NCBI GenBank assembly: GCA_037367405.1
Contig: JAZKJV010002953.1
Span: 186,001-250,000, forward strand
Direction of reading: 5' to 3'
DNA: 64,000 bases
DNA from: Ottelia alismoides
Lineage: Eukaryota > Streptophyta > Magnoliopsida > Alismatales > Hydrocharitaceae
The position numbers and the translations under genes were made by a program. Positions 30,805-41,178 of this stretch are shown piece after piece. The notes beneath the pieces were generated by a model. That model was given only the letters and a program-made list of their open reading frames with translations. It had not been told where the DNA came from and did no database searches. Within the stretch, counting starts at the first letter, position 1; every line of letters starts with the position of its first letter.

Positions 30805-32820
30805 GGTGTTTTGACCATGTTCGACGAAGATACTATGCCAGTGTTGATGTCACCTTCTTTGAGTCTATTATGTATTTTTGTCCCACAGGTGACAGGCTTG
30901 CTCCTTCAGAGGATGAAGAAGATATCTATATGCCTCATCCGTCGTTACCATGTTCTACTCCTCCACCACCCCCACCACCGTCTTCTACTTTCTTTCCTCA
31001 GGTCTACCAACGAAGACCCCCTGCTCATGCGCCTCCTCCATCATCCAGCACGCCCGTGGTATGTACTGAGCATTTGAGTTCTTCTAATGGCATGGGTGAT
31101 TTGCATGCACAAAATAAGGTACAAAGTGCAGATAATATATCTACTACTTTTGTTGATGATCTGGATATCCCTATTGCACTTCGGAGGCAGAAATGTGCAC
31201 GTACCATGACCCCAAATATGGGGTGGACTTTGGTTCATGTGTTTCCTTGGAGCGTTTGTCCACGGATTTTGGGAACTTTGTTGTGGGGTTGTCAGTTGTA
31301 CAGATATCACGGTCGTATCAGGAGGCTTTGCAGAGCAGCCAGTGGCGTTTAGCCATGGAGGAAGAGATGGCAGCGTTACAATCGCGGGGTAATTGAAGTA
31401 TCGTCGACCCTCCACCAGGTGTGTCTGTTGTTGGTAGCAAATGGGTTTTTACTGTGAAGCATCGCACTGATGGTACAGTGGATCGATACAAGGCCAAGTT
31501 GGTTGCTCGTGGGTTCACACAGACATATGGGGTGGACTATCAGGACACGTTTTTTTCCTGTAGCGCGTCATTCTATACTACGAAATCTCGTTACTGTAGT
31601 TGTAGTCCGTGATTGGCCACTTTTCTAGTTGGATGTCAAGAATGCTTTCTTGTATGGTAATTTGCAGGAAGAGATCTATATGCAGTAGCCACCTAGGTTT
31701 GTTGCTGAGGAGGAGTCCAGTATGGTGTGCCGTCTTCACAAGGCAATATATGGCATTAAGCAGAATCCGAGGGCTTGGTTTCAGAAGCTCTCAGAGTTGA
31801 TATAACGGAAGGGGTTTGTCAGATCTAATGCAGATCATACTCTTTGTAAAGAGAGCCCAGAACGGTGTTGTGGTCATCTTGGTTTATGTTGATGACATTG
31901 TTATCACTGGCAGTGATGCACAGGGAATCCAAGCAGCTAAGGACTTTCTTGGAAAGCAGTTTGTTACCAAGGATATGGGTACGCTTCGTTACTTCCTTGG
32001 ATTGGAATTTGCACGAAATCAACAGGGTATGGTTATGTTACTGATCTTCTATCTGAGACAAGTATGACAGGATGTAGACCAGCTACTACCTCAATAGACC
32101 CTAATGTGAAGCTTCACGATGACGGATCTGAGGAGGTGGACAAGAGATGCTACGGAGAACTGGTAGGAAAATTATTGTATGTTAATATTACCAGGCTTGA
32201 TATATCTTTTGTTGTGAGTAGAGTAAGTCAGTTCATGGAGCAACCCAGGCAGGCGCACATGGATGTAGTATTCATGATTTTGAGATATTTGAAGTCATCT
32301 CCAGGCGCAGGTCTTCTATTTAGAAGAGACACGTCTCTCTCAGATGCAGGGTGTGCGGATGCAGATTATGCTGGGTGTCCCAATGACAGGAAGTTTACTT
32401 CAGGTTCCATTGTGTTTGTTGGCAGCTCACTAGTCTCATGGAAGAGTAAGAAACAAACTGTTGTTGCTCGATCCAGTGCAGAATCAGAATATAGGGCAAT
32501 GGCCCAAGGTAGTACTGAGATGATGTGGGTCAAGTCTGTCCCGACTGATCTAGTGATTGAAATACCTCTTCCTATGCATCTCAAATGCAATAATCAGGTA
32601 GCTTTATTTATAGCTAATAATCCAGCATTCCATGAAAGGGCGAAGCATATCGAGGTAGACCGTCACTATACTCGGGACTTGATCCAAAAGGGGCTTATCT
32701 CAACATCTTATCTTGCGTCACGAGATCAAATTGCAGGCATGTTTACTACAACTCTTGCTAGAGGTCCTTTTCATCATTGTTGTTCCAAGCTGAGCATGAT
32801 AGATATATATATACTCCAGC
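30805..32820 (+). pseudogene. pol: Linker, reverse transcriptase and RNase H of copia element 4
   Basis: The integrase end resumes as RCFDHVRRRYYASVDVTFFES, then a proline-rich linker (30940-31060). The RT N-terminus is at 31193-31396 and 31421-31560. The catalytic YVDD box is intact at 31885-31896. A deletion of a few codons near 32040 removes the TQRKY block. RNase H (32064-32800) is one long open frame with AGCADADYAGCP, SSAESEYRAMAQ and IEVDRHYTRDLI. Stops at 31394, 31627, 31687 and 31804 still disable the product. Confidence 0.87.
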
Positions 32821-32831
32821 TTGAGGGGGAG

Positions 32832-32975
32832 GGTGAAGATATTTGTGTTACTCTGTCGCTCTTTCATATATTGTTTATTTTTCGTTGTCCTGTTTATGTA
32901 ATTTACCCAGAGCTTTTCTCCCGTATAAGAGAGCCCTAGGGTTAGATGAATGCTATGTTCATTTTTTCTTCAACA
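32832..32975 (+). repeat. 3' LTR of copia element 4 (144 bp)
   Basis: Preceded by the PPT TTGAGGGGGAG (32821-32831). Starts GGTGAAGATATTTG, where the 5' LTR has TGTTAAGATATTTG, and ends TTCAACA before the duplication ACAGA. Confidence 0.92.
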
Positions 32976-34014
32976 ACAGACATACGAGGTGGATTATCTT
33001 GACACATTTTCACTGGTTACTCGTCATTCCACCTTACAGATCCTTCTCTCTGTTGCAGTGATTCGAGATGGGTCGTTGTTTCAGTTAGATGTCAAGAATG
33101 CATTTCTGTATGGTGATCTTCAGGAGGAAGTCTACATGCAACAGCCACCTGGTTTTGCTGTTGAGGGGGAGTGTTCACAGGTGTGTAAACTTCATAAGAC
33201 GATCTATGGCCTTAAGTAGAGCCTTAGAGCTTGGTTCCAGAAGCATTCATACTTGTTTAAGAAACAAGGATACAAACATTCAAAAGCAGATCATTCCCTC
33301 TTTATACAGAAAACATCCAGAGGTATGATTGCAATTATGGTGTATGTTGATGATATCCTTATTACAGGAGATGACATATAAGGAATCAAGAGGGCGAAAG
33401 AACTTCTGGGTCGTGAATTTGTCACCAAGGATCTTGGAACCCTTAGATACTTTCTGGGACTGAAGTTTACAAGAAATCAACAAGGGCTTGTGATGACCCA
33501 AAGGAAATATGTCTCTGATTTGCTAAGTGACACAGGAATGCTTGGATGTCGACTTGCCATCACACCTATGGATCCAAGCATGAAACTATATGATGATGAT
33601 ACTGATGAGGTTGTTAGGAGGAGATACACGGAGCTGGTAGGAAAACTCCTTTATGTTACCACTACCAGACCCGAGATTTCCTTAGTTGTTAGTCGGGTGA
33701 GCTAGTTCATGGAGCAACCACGTCAGGTCCATATGGATGCTATACAGATGATACTTAGGTATCTTAAATCATCTCCAGGTGCAGGTCTATTGTTTAGGAA
33801 GGGCAAGGAGGTCACTATCTCAGCATGTGTAGATGCAGATTATGCAGGGTGTCCAAAGGATAGGACGTCCACCACTGGATTTGTTGTATATGTTGGAGAT
33901 TCCCTTGTCTCATGGAGGAGCAAGAAGCAAACTGTTGTAGCCAGATCCAATGTTGAGTCTGAATATAGGGCTATGGTCGAGGTCAGTACAGAAATGATGC
34001 GGGTTGAAGTTGTT
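32976..34014 (+). pseudogene. pol: RT core and RNase H start of copia element 3
   Basis: Begins with the duplicated ACAGA and continues TYEVDYLDTFS from where element 4 cut in. Stops are at 33218-33220, 33379-33381 and 33703-33705, the last in the VSRVSQF block. The catalytic YVDD is intact at 33342-33353. RNase H motifs ACVDADYAGCP and NVESEYRAM lie in 33709-34000. The frame is interrupted at about 34014 by the LINE and resumes at 39694. Confidence 0.88.
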
Positions 34015-34177
34015 TTTTTTAAGCTCAAAGGAGGGGGAAGCACTCGACGGTGTTCACCCCAATATATTAAAAACAAAAAGAAAACAGAAAATACAGAGAA
34101 GGTAGAGATGTAAAACAAAAAGGACTACCCGAACGGGAAGCCACAAGCACTGGACCCCCCAACCAATCACAGTGGAC

Positions 34178-37100
34178 CTACCCCTGGGTCCAATCCTCCA
34201 GAAGACGCTTAGCACGCAAAGAGATGTTCTCCCTGTAGAACCGCTGAGCCGCAAAGAGTCCCTCATTCCTCCCCAGCCAAATGCTCCACAGCCTCGCAAT
34301 CGGATCAAGTAAAAGCTTCCTTTCCCTGCCCCTTGAGTTGACCAAACTGTCGCACAAAGCAGGAAAGGAGACGGCGTTGACCCAAGGAAGATCATCCCAC
34401 AGAGCACAAACAATGCCGCACTCGAAGAATAGATGAGAAATTGTTTCCCGCTTCGCATCACAGAGGACGCACATCGAGCCAACATTCGGAAAGAGAGCTG
34501 CACACCGATCACGAGTCAATAACCTTCCCCAACGAAGAAGCCATAAGAAAAAGCCAATGCGCTTCGGTAATTTGAGGCCCCACAAGAATCTACAGTCACG
34601 CAGCAAGATATCGTCATCGGCATTATGGGTAACAGCGAGAGCTGAGTACGCCTTACGTGAAGAGAAAGATTCATCCTTCCAGGCCCAGTGGTCTCGCCCA
34701 ATATTCGGTTGAGGAACATCAACTAGGTGAGCCATTAACGATAGAAAATCATCCAACCGATGGTCCGACAGGTTCGCAGCGATCCGAGGGCTCCAGCAGC
34801 CGTTCGCCCAGCACGAGGCCACCGACGCCTCCTTATCCTCAACCAAAGCAAAAAGACGCGAGAACAGCACGTTAAAAGCACCCCTTCCGGACCAGTCATC
34901 GGTCCAAAAGCGATAGGAACTCCCGTTGCCCAACACTGGCTTAAAAAGCGAGCAATTTTGCCTAAAAACATTCGTCACCCCACGCCAGAATGGAGATAGG
35001 CGGCAAAGCGAGTTGCCCCTATTGCTGCCAATCAAGTTCGCGCCCAGCAATTCCCGCATGACATTAATCATAAAATTCTCCTCATTCCCCCACACTCGAG
35101 AAGCCCACTTAAGCAATAGAGTGTCATTAACCAAATCCAGTCGCCTGACCCCCAAGCCCCCCAACCGCTTGGGCCGAGAGACAACCTCCCACCCCACGAG
35201 GTGAACCCCCCTTCTCCCTTCCCCCTTTCGTCCCCACAGGAACCCACGCATACACCTCTCCAATCACAGGCGAATCCCCTTGGGCATACCACGGACCGAG
35301 AAGAAATAAATAGGAATAGAGGATAGCACTGCTATTAGAAGAACCAGCCGCCCACCCCTGGACAATAACATCGCTCGCCACCCAGCGAGGCGGGCCTCCA
35401 TCTTCTCCACCACAACCAACCAATCGCGGAGTCGAATACGACCGACAGCTAAGGGAAGGTCAAGATAGTCAAACGGGAGAGTAAAGGGGCTGGACCCCAG
35501 GAGCTGAGCGCATTCCAGAACCTCCGCCTGCGACATGCCGAACGGAACCACTTTAGACTTAGACGCATTAATCAAGAGTCCCGAGGCCTCACTGAAAAGT
35601 TGCACAGTAGTGTCCATACCGGCCACCTCACCGGGACCCCCCTCAACAAAGCATAATGTGTCGTCAGCAAACTGAATAGATGGGACATGGAGCTCCCCAA
35701 TATAACAACCCCGAGTCAAGCCTGCCGCAGCCACGCCATCAATCATTCGTGGCAGAACATCAGCCGCCAAAACAAAGAGAAGAGGAGCGAGAGGACACCC
35801 CTGTCGCACCCCCCCCCTTGGCTGGAAGAATCCCCCCACCGGGCAGCCGTTCAGCAAAATGGAAAGAGAGGTCGTGGATACACACCGTCGCATCCACGAA
35901 ATCCACGTCGCAGGAAAGCCCCTCCGCCTCAAGACCGACCACAAAAATCGCCAGTCAAGGCAATCATATGCCATAGCAAAGTCAATCTTCCAAAGGATCC
36001 CCTTAGCATTAGACCTCTTCCACGCTGCCACCAACTCCGATGCCACAGCGAAACAATCAGATATATGTCGGCCATGGACAAAGGCCGCCTGCGTTGGCGA
36101 GATAAGCGACGCCAGAAGGGGAGCAAGCCTCCTGGCCAAGGCCTTAGCAATTATTAAGTAGATCCCATTCGAGATAGAGATAGGGCGAAAGTCCTCGATG
36201 CGATTAGCCGCCTGAGCCTTGGGGATCAAAACAATAAGGGCCTTATTTATCTTGTCGAACCCACGATTGCCGGTATAAAACACGCTTGCTACCTCCAACA
36301 CATCACCAGCCACCAGGTCCCAGAAGTTGCGGTAGAAGGCCACAGAAAACCCATCAGGACCCGGCGCGGCGTCGTCATTAAGGTCCCACACCGCGTCTTT
36401 AAGCTCTGCCAAAGAGAAAGGCCTGACCAAGGTCAAGGCATCAGAGTCAGAGATAGAAGGAGCCCCCCGGCCCAACCATCGCCACCGCCGAGTCGACTGA
36501 CCGCCAAAGGCATTCTTGAAATGGGCCAGTAAGGCGTCGCCCACCTCCTTGTCCCGAGTTATGAGGGAGCCATTCACCAAAAGAGACCGGATGGAATTGA
36601 ATCGTCGTCTACCACTAGCCACCCGGTGAAAGTAAGCGGTATTAGCATCCCCCTCCTTTATCCATCTCAAACGAGAACACTGCCACCATTCGATTGTTCG
36701 TTTTTTGTCCTCCGCTTTGACTACATCAAGGGCAGCGGCACGCTCAAGAAGCTCCTCCAACAGCAAATCGCGGTCATTCTCCGTGCGATCCAGCCGCACA
36801 ATAGCATCCTCTGCCGCCTTCCTAGCCGCCACACGGGCAAGGCGCGTATCCTTCTTGAAGGAGGCCAACAGCCTTCTCAGCGAGGCTAGCTTGAGGTCCA
36901 AACGACGAGCAGCGGAGCCCTCAACCGAAAGCTGGGTCCAGTGGTTCCTGACCAAATCTTTAAATCCTGGCTCCAATAACCAACACCTTTCATAGCGGAA
37001 AAGACCCCGGGGATGAAGGTCATTCCCTGAATCCCAAATAATTGGACTATGATCCGAAAACGAGCGCGGCCGAGAAGCCACCCAGCACAAAGGAAAGAGT

Positions 37101-37720
37101 TCCATGATCTTGCCATTCGCCAAGAACCTGTCAATTCTCGACCGAGAAGCGTTGTTCCGTCATGTATATGAAATATCATTGGGCACCAGCCCCTCCAAGG
37201 CCAAATCCGAGATGAAGTCGATAAAGTCACCTGATCCAGGATCCTGCCCCCCGCGGCCACGCGGCCGATCAGAAGAGAGGGCAGTAACATTGAAGTCCCC
37301 TCCTAGCAGCCATGGAATATCCGCAAAATCAGAGGCCATCTCCCTCAGCTCCTCCCAAAGTTCCCTCCGCAGCAAGTGGCAAGTAGGAGCATAAATAGCC
37401 GAGAAAGCAATAGATACATTCGAGTCGATGCGATTCAAAACCACAGACAGCGAGTGCCTCCCCACGCGCATGGAGGAGAAGGAGAATATCCCCGAGCGCC
37501 AAGCCAGAATAATGCCTCCCGATGCCCCGATGGCATCAACAGTTCGAAATTCATCCATCGCATGAGCACCCAAAGATCTCCACAAGGATTCATCGACCCC
37601 TGAAAGTTTCGATTCTTGAATAAGAGCAACATCGCACTCCCACTCGGAGAAACGCATCCCCAAGGCACGCCTCTTGTCAGGATCCCCGAGTCCCCTAACG
37701 TTCCATGATGGGACCTTCAT
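34178..37720 (-). pseudogene. LINE ORF2: APE endonuclease, reverse transcriptase, zf-RVT; two in-frame stops
   Basis: A single 1180-codon frame. The endonuclease has WNVRG (6-10), QES with catalytic Glu36, GGDFNV (140-145) and SDHS (222-225). The RT has AAPGPDG, the FRPIS block, GVRQGCPLAP and the active-site FADD (codons 684-687, DNA 35671-35660). The C-terminal zf-RVT region has LKLPKRIGFFLW and CDAKRETISHLFFEC. Stops interrupt at 37162-37160 (Trp codon to TGA in YTWRN) and 35266-35264 (TGA). All catalytic residues visible are kept, so this is a recently dead copy. ORF2 would nick target DNA and copy LINE RNA in place. Confidence 0.92.
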
Positions 37721-39568
37721 TAAAGACCAAGGGAGCGTCCCCCGATAAGTGAGAGGCCAGCCGCCTCCGCCACCGAGTCTCTAAGCGTCGAGCAAGAAGA
37801 AACCATGGTGGCGCCAAGGCGAGAATGAGTTCGCCTACTGTAGCTTTTGCCGAATCTCGAAGAGGTTGAGGCCCCCACCGCAGAGGGGGCACCGCCTGCC
37901 CTTGTAATGTCATCAACCCCCATAGGTTCATCGTGAGCAGTGGCGTCAGCCGCACCAAGCAAAGAAATAGCCGAAGGAGTCGAAGCAGGAGGAGGAGAAG
38001 GAGCGTGAGCCATCATAACAGAGGAGTCGAATTCCTCCAAAAGGATTCGCCTTGTCAACACCGTCGAAACATCGGGCCCCAGAGGGAGAGAGGCCAGGGG
38101 ATCCGGAAGCATAAGGATCTGCTGAAACCCGCATCCGAGGCCACGACCCGAACCGAACGGATCCAATAGGGGAGAGCATCGAATGAGTGCTCACGTGCCC
38201 CGAGATAGAGACATGCTTGCAGTTAGTCGACAAAAGAGGCGGTTGCAGGGAATGTGAATCGACCTCGAGAGTGGCCAGGGAAGCGAAGTCGCGCCTGTTA
38301 GGATCCGCACACGACTTCCGAGGATCAAGAAAAAGCGGGCCAGGGGAGATACACATAGCAGGCGACCCCTCGGAAACCCCTCCAATATTTGACACGTGGC
38401 AGCCAGGAGATGAACCGTCTACCCCCACGCCCGGGGCCTGAGCATCGACAATGACAACCGGAGACAACGGCGCAGCCGCCGGCGATAGAAAGGAGAACTC
38501 CAACCTGAAAGTCCAGCGTCCAATCTTCAGAGATTCGAAGAGAATCTTACCAACCGCAGTGGCCAGGAAGGAGGAGGAGCATTCCAGCAGAATAGTAGTA
38601 CACGTCCAATCCGCACCCGGCGATAAACCGTCATCGAGAACAGCCAAAACAGCCCCCCAAGCTCCCACGACCCTCGACAGAGCCGGAACCGTGCGAGAGA
38701 GGAAAGGCACTCCCCGCACTTCCTCCACACAAACCTCCGAAGCAAAGGAAGCACCGTCAGCGACCCTGAAGCGCCTCCACGCCACGTCGCCATCACCGTC
38801 AAAAGAGAAGAGCCTTTCCCGCTGCTCCGGGGAAAGGCCACGAACGCAACAGCGGGCGGAGTCTAACACAACGAAATCCCCGCCGAAGAAAGGGCCCAAG
38901 ATCTCCAATGTGTTGGCTTGAACCAGGTCCCAAGACACTCCAGGGCGCTGCAAGACCCCCACCGCTGCGAGGGAGCCACCATCAGCGCGAAAGCTCCCCA
39001 TCTGAACCGGCGCCCCACTTGTCGCCACCCCATGCACCGCTTCCCCAAGCGGAGACTCCCCATGCAAGGGCTCCCCCCCCCCCCCGACCGGCCCACCACT
39101 CCGCCCCATTGACGAAGAAGAAGCTTCCTCCACAACGCAACCCAAACCCTCGTCGACTCCATCTCGCACCACCTGCGCAAAGGACCGCGAATCTCCATCG
39201 CCGAAGATTACACCAACGCTTCCATGCACCCATGGCGCATGCACCCGCAACGGTTTCCTACTCCCAAAGCAGCCACGAGAACTCCCCACAAACCTGCAAG
39301 AGAACATGCGATGGCCCACACCTCCGCATGCATAGCATCGCGGAGGAAGACGACAGGAGGACGCCAGATGACCATGCACTCCGCAACGGAAACACCTCTT
39401 CCCCATCTTCTTATGCGACACCTTCACCCACTCGCCTTCTCCGCCCGCCCGCGTCGCGCCAGAACCTGCCTCCCGCTTCTCAGCACCCCCACCAGCCGGC
39501 GCAAGTTCGGCACCATCCCCCCTGCAGCCCCGACTCGTCCTCGACGAACTCGCCTCTCCATCGCCCAT
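37720..39568 (-). pseudogene. LINE ORF1, CCHC nucleic-acid-binding protein with C-terminal frameshift
   Basis: The frame from 39568 runs 540 codons to 37946. It has two zinc knuckles, C59/C62/H67/C72 and C78/C81/H86/C91. A region near residues 260-370 resembles the DUF4283-type RNA-binding part of plant L1 ORF1. The C-terminus appears to continue in another frame (38166-37720), where a more protein-like sequence including LTRRILLEEFDSS ends exactly at ORF2. A one-base indel somewhere around 38000-38160 would explain this. ORF1 would coat LINE RNA. Confidence 0.8.
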
Positions 39569-39693
39569 CGCACGCCACAGTCACTTCACTCGCCTCTCCA
39601 TCTCTCTTTTACTTAAAACTTTCATGGGTAAATGGATCATGGGTGATGTAAGAGAAAAACATCCTGTGGAACTTATCACGGGTTAAAGTTGTT

Positions 39694-39967
39694 CTTGCAT
39701 ATCTATATACAGAGATTCCCCTTCCTATGGTACTGGAATGTGACAATCAAGCTGCTATATTTATTGCAAATAATCCAGCGTTTCATGAACGAACCAAGCA
39801 CAACGAAATTGATTGCCACTATATACGAGATGTGATTAAGGGTTTTATTTTCACGTCTCATGTCAGCTCAGGAGACCAGACTACAGATATCTTACACCAA
39901 GGCCTTACTCAGAGGACCATTCCAGAAGTGCTCGTCCAAGCTGAGCATGATTGATATCTATGTTCCA
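39694..39967 (+). pseudogene. pol: RNase H C-terminus of copia element 3 (original copy)
   Basis: Continues the RNase H frame broken at 34014: [20 protein letters not shown], then [17 protein letters not shown] and SSGDQTTDI. One codon (AAG) is missing after IRDVIK compared with copy 2. A frame change near 39895 moves the last residues out of frame before the PPT. Confidence 0.88.
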
Positions 39968-39969
39968 TC

Positions 39970-40129
39970 TTGAGGGGGAGTGTAGAGATATATTCATGTT
40001 ACGTTATTTGTACCGTTTCCTAATTTCATGTTTCTTATGAATGTCTTATGTAATTTACCCATAGGCTACCCTCCTATATAAGAGAGCATAGGTTTCATGG
40101 AATAAACAACTCGATGTCTTTTCCCAACA
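39970..40129 (+). repeat. PPT and 3' LTR of copia element 3 (unit copy 1)
   Basis: TTGAGGGGGAG (39970-39980) is followed by the 149-bp LTR (39981-40129). The next bases, ATGTG, match the left flank CTGTG at 4 of 5. Confidence 0.92.
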
Positions 40130-41036
40130 ATGTGCACTGGCACACATTCCCGAATGTGGTTGTTGACCAACCTCCCACCGGCATTGTTGGCACATTAGGT
40201 CGCACATAACATTGCAGTGTGGGCCATGAATGTGTTTTTCGCAGCATCTACAGAAATTCTGACATTATACACCAAGCCATGGCGTCCCGCAACTATGTTT
40301 CATCATGAGTTGTTTCCTACCACTCGACTGGTATAATATGCACTTAAATACTTTGTCATCGTATCAAGATTATGATTCCAACCAACCCATGGGTCTCAAC
40401 CTTTCTTCACATGATGCAATATAGCACTATCAAACAAACAGCACCTCAACTAGACCAGGTGGTCTCAAATCTACCCGTTCTTTATTTGAGGCCAGAAGAA
40501 GCTTCAGATCTCGTTTAGCAATGTTCTGAAGTCTACTAGTGAGGGCTTCAAGAAATGAGGGAAGAATAATTATCTTGTGGACTCTTTACATTATATCCCC
40601 TTGGTACCAGTCTCGTGAATGATAGACCCCGATGTGAGGTAGGATATCCAAAAGTAGTACTAGGTTGATAAGCATCATTTAGCAGAATTTTGCAGTCAAC
40701 TTACTATACAAGCAAGCAGCCAAGGGTATATGGGTTAGTCGAAAGAAGATATATTGACGAGAGAGACGTAAGGTGAGAATGGTGTATATTCATCCCAAAA
40801 TCGTGTCCACTAACCATAGTATGTCATTACTGGACTACTACACTACCATGGACCTCCTTTTTGAAGAATAAACGATCTTTGAACGTTCATGTTGTGATCA
40901 GCATATTCAGCACACAATTCAGAGGTACAACTTACAGACATTTCTCGATTAGTCTAAACAATATTTGTAAGCATATAAACTATAAAATATGCAATCAAAA
41001 GAAAAACAAAACACATATTTACGTGGAGCCTTACTT
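40130..41036. other. Spacer between elements 3 and 6 (unit copy 1)
   Basis: The former right flank of element 3. No gene, tRNA or terminal repeats found. A 67-codon frame (40861-41064) shows no family resemblance. The end (41018-41036, ATTTACGTGGAGCCTTACT) is similar to part of the element 5 LTR. Repeated at 46215-47121 and 52300-53206. Confidence 0.6.
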
Positions 41037-41171
41037 TGTTGGGAAAAATAAATTATTCCTTTAGACCTAGACTCTCTTATATAGGGAGAGGTCTATGGGC
41101 AAATTACATATGGTAGACAAACGAAAAGAACAATAAATAAAAGATACAGAAACATAAACTAAACTTCTACA
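41037..41171 (-). repeat. 3' LTR of copia element 6 (135 bp, unit copy 1)
   Basis: Bounded by TG...CA on the minus strand, with the CTCTTATATAGGGAGAG block in place of the usual TATATAAGAGAG. The PPT lies next to it at 41172-41183. Confidence 0.9.
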
Positions 41172-41178
41172 CTCCCCC

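Larger units (their letters stand above)
25190..32975 (+). mobile_element. Ty1/copia element 4, inserted in element 3
   Basis: LTRs at 25190-25335 (146 bp) and 32832-32975 (144 bp) enclose a complete copia layout. The target duplication ACAGA is perfect (25185-25189 and 32976-32980), and the RT of element 3 resumes directly after it. Element 5 is inserted in its integrase/linker region. Without that insertion the length is about 5.0 kb. Coding frames contain stops and indels. The first base of the 3' LTR has changed (TG to GG). Confidence 0.95.
34015..39678 (-). mobile_element. L1-type LINE retrotransposon, nearly full length
   Basis: On the minus strand the 5' end is at 39678, ORF1 starts at 39568, ORF2 runs 37720-34178, and a 150-bp 3' UTR ends in a short A tail (T-run at 34013-34020). 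The 15-bp duplications CGGGTTGAAGTTGTT (34000-34014) and CGGGTTAAAGTTGTT (39679-39693) differ at one base, and the RNase H of element 3 is continuous across them. Long duplication, A tail, CCHC ORF1 and APE-RT-zf-RVT ORF2 identify the plant L1 group. Its 5' 220 bp is repeated twice more in the tandem units. Confidence 0.93.
20747..40129 (+). mobile_element. Ty1/copia element 3, host of a nest of insertions
   Basis: A 148-bp 5' LTR (20747-20894) and a 149-bp 3' LTR (39981-40129) share the same ends (TGTAGAGATATAT ... CCCAACA). Coding parts resume exactly after each insertion: mitochondrial DNA (23149-24113), copia element 4 (25190-32975) and a LINE (34015-39678). Removing these and their duplications leaves about 4.95 kb, the normal length for this family. 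Outer flanks CTGTG (20742-20746) and ATGTG (40130-40134) match at 4 of 5. Order inside is gag, protease, integrase, RT, RNase H. Confidence 0.92.

Noticed and set aside
35680..36161. Plus-strand frames of 98-156 codons inside the LINE
   Set aside because: Antisense shadows of ORF2 reverse transcriptase.
38908..39651. 247-codon plus-strand proline/histidine-rich frame
   Set aside because: Antisense of LINE ORF1, whose minus-strand frame has two zinc knuckles; low-complexity shadow.
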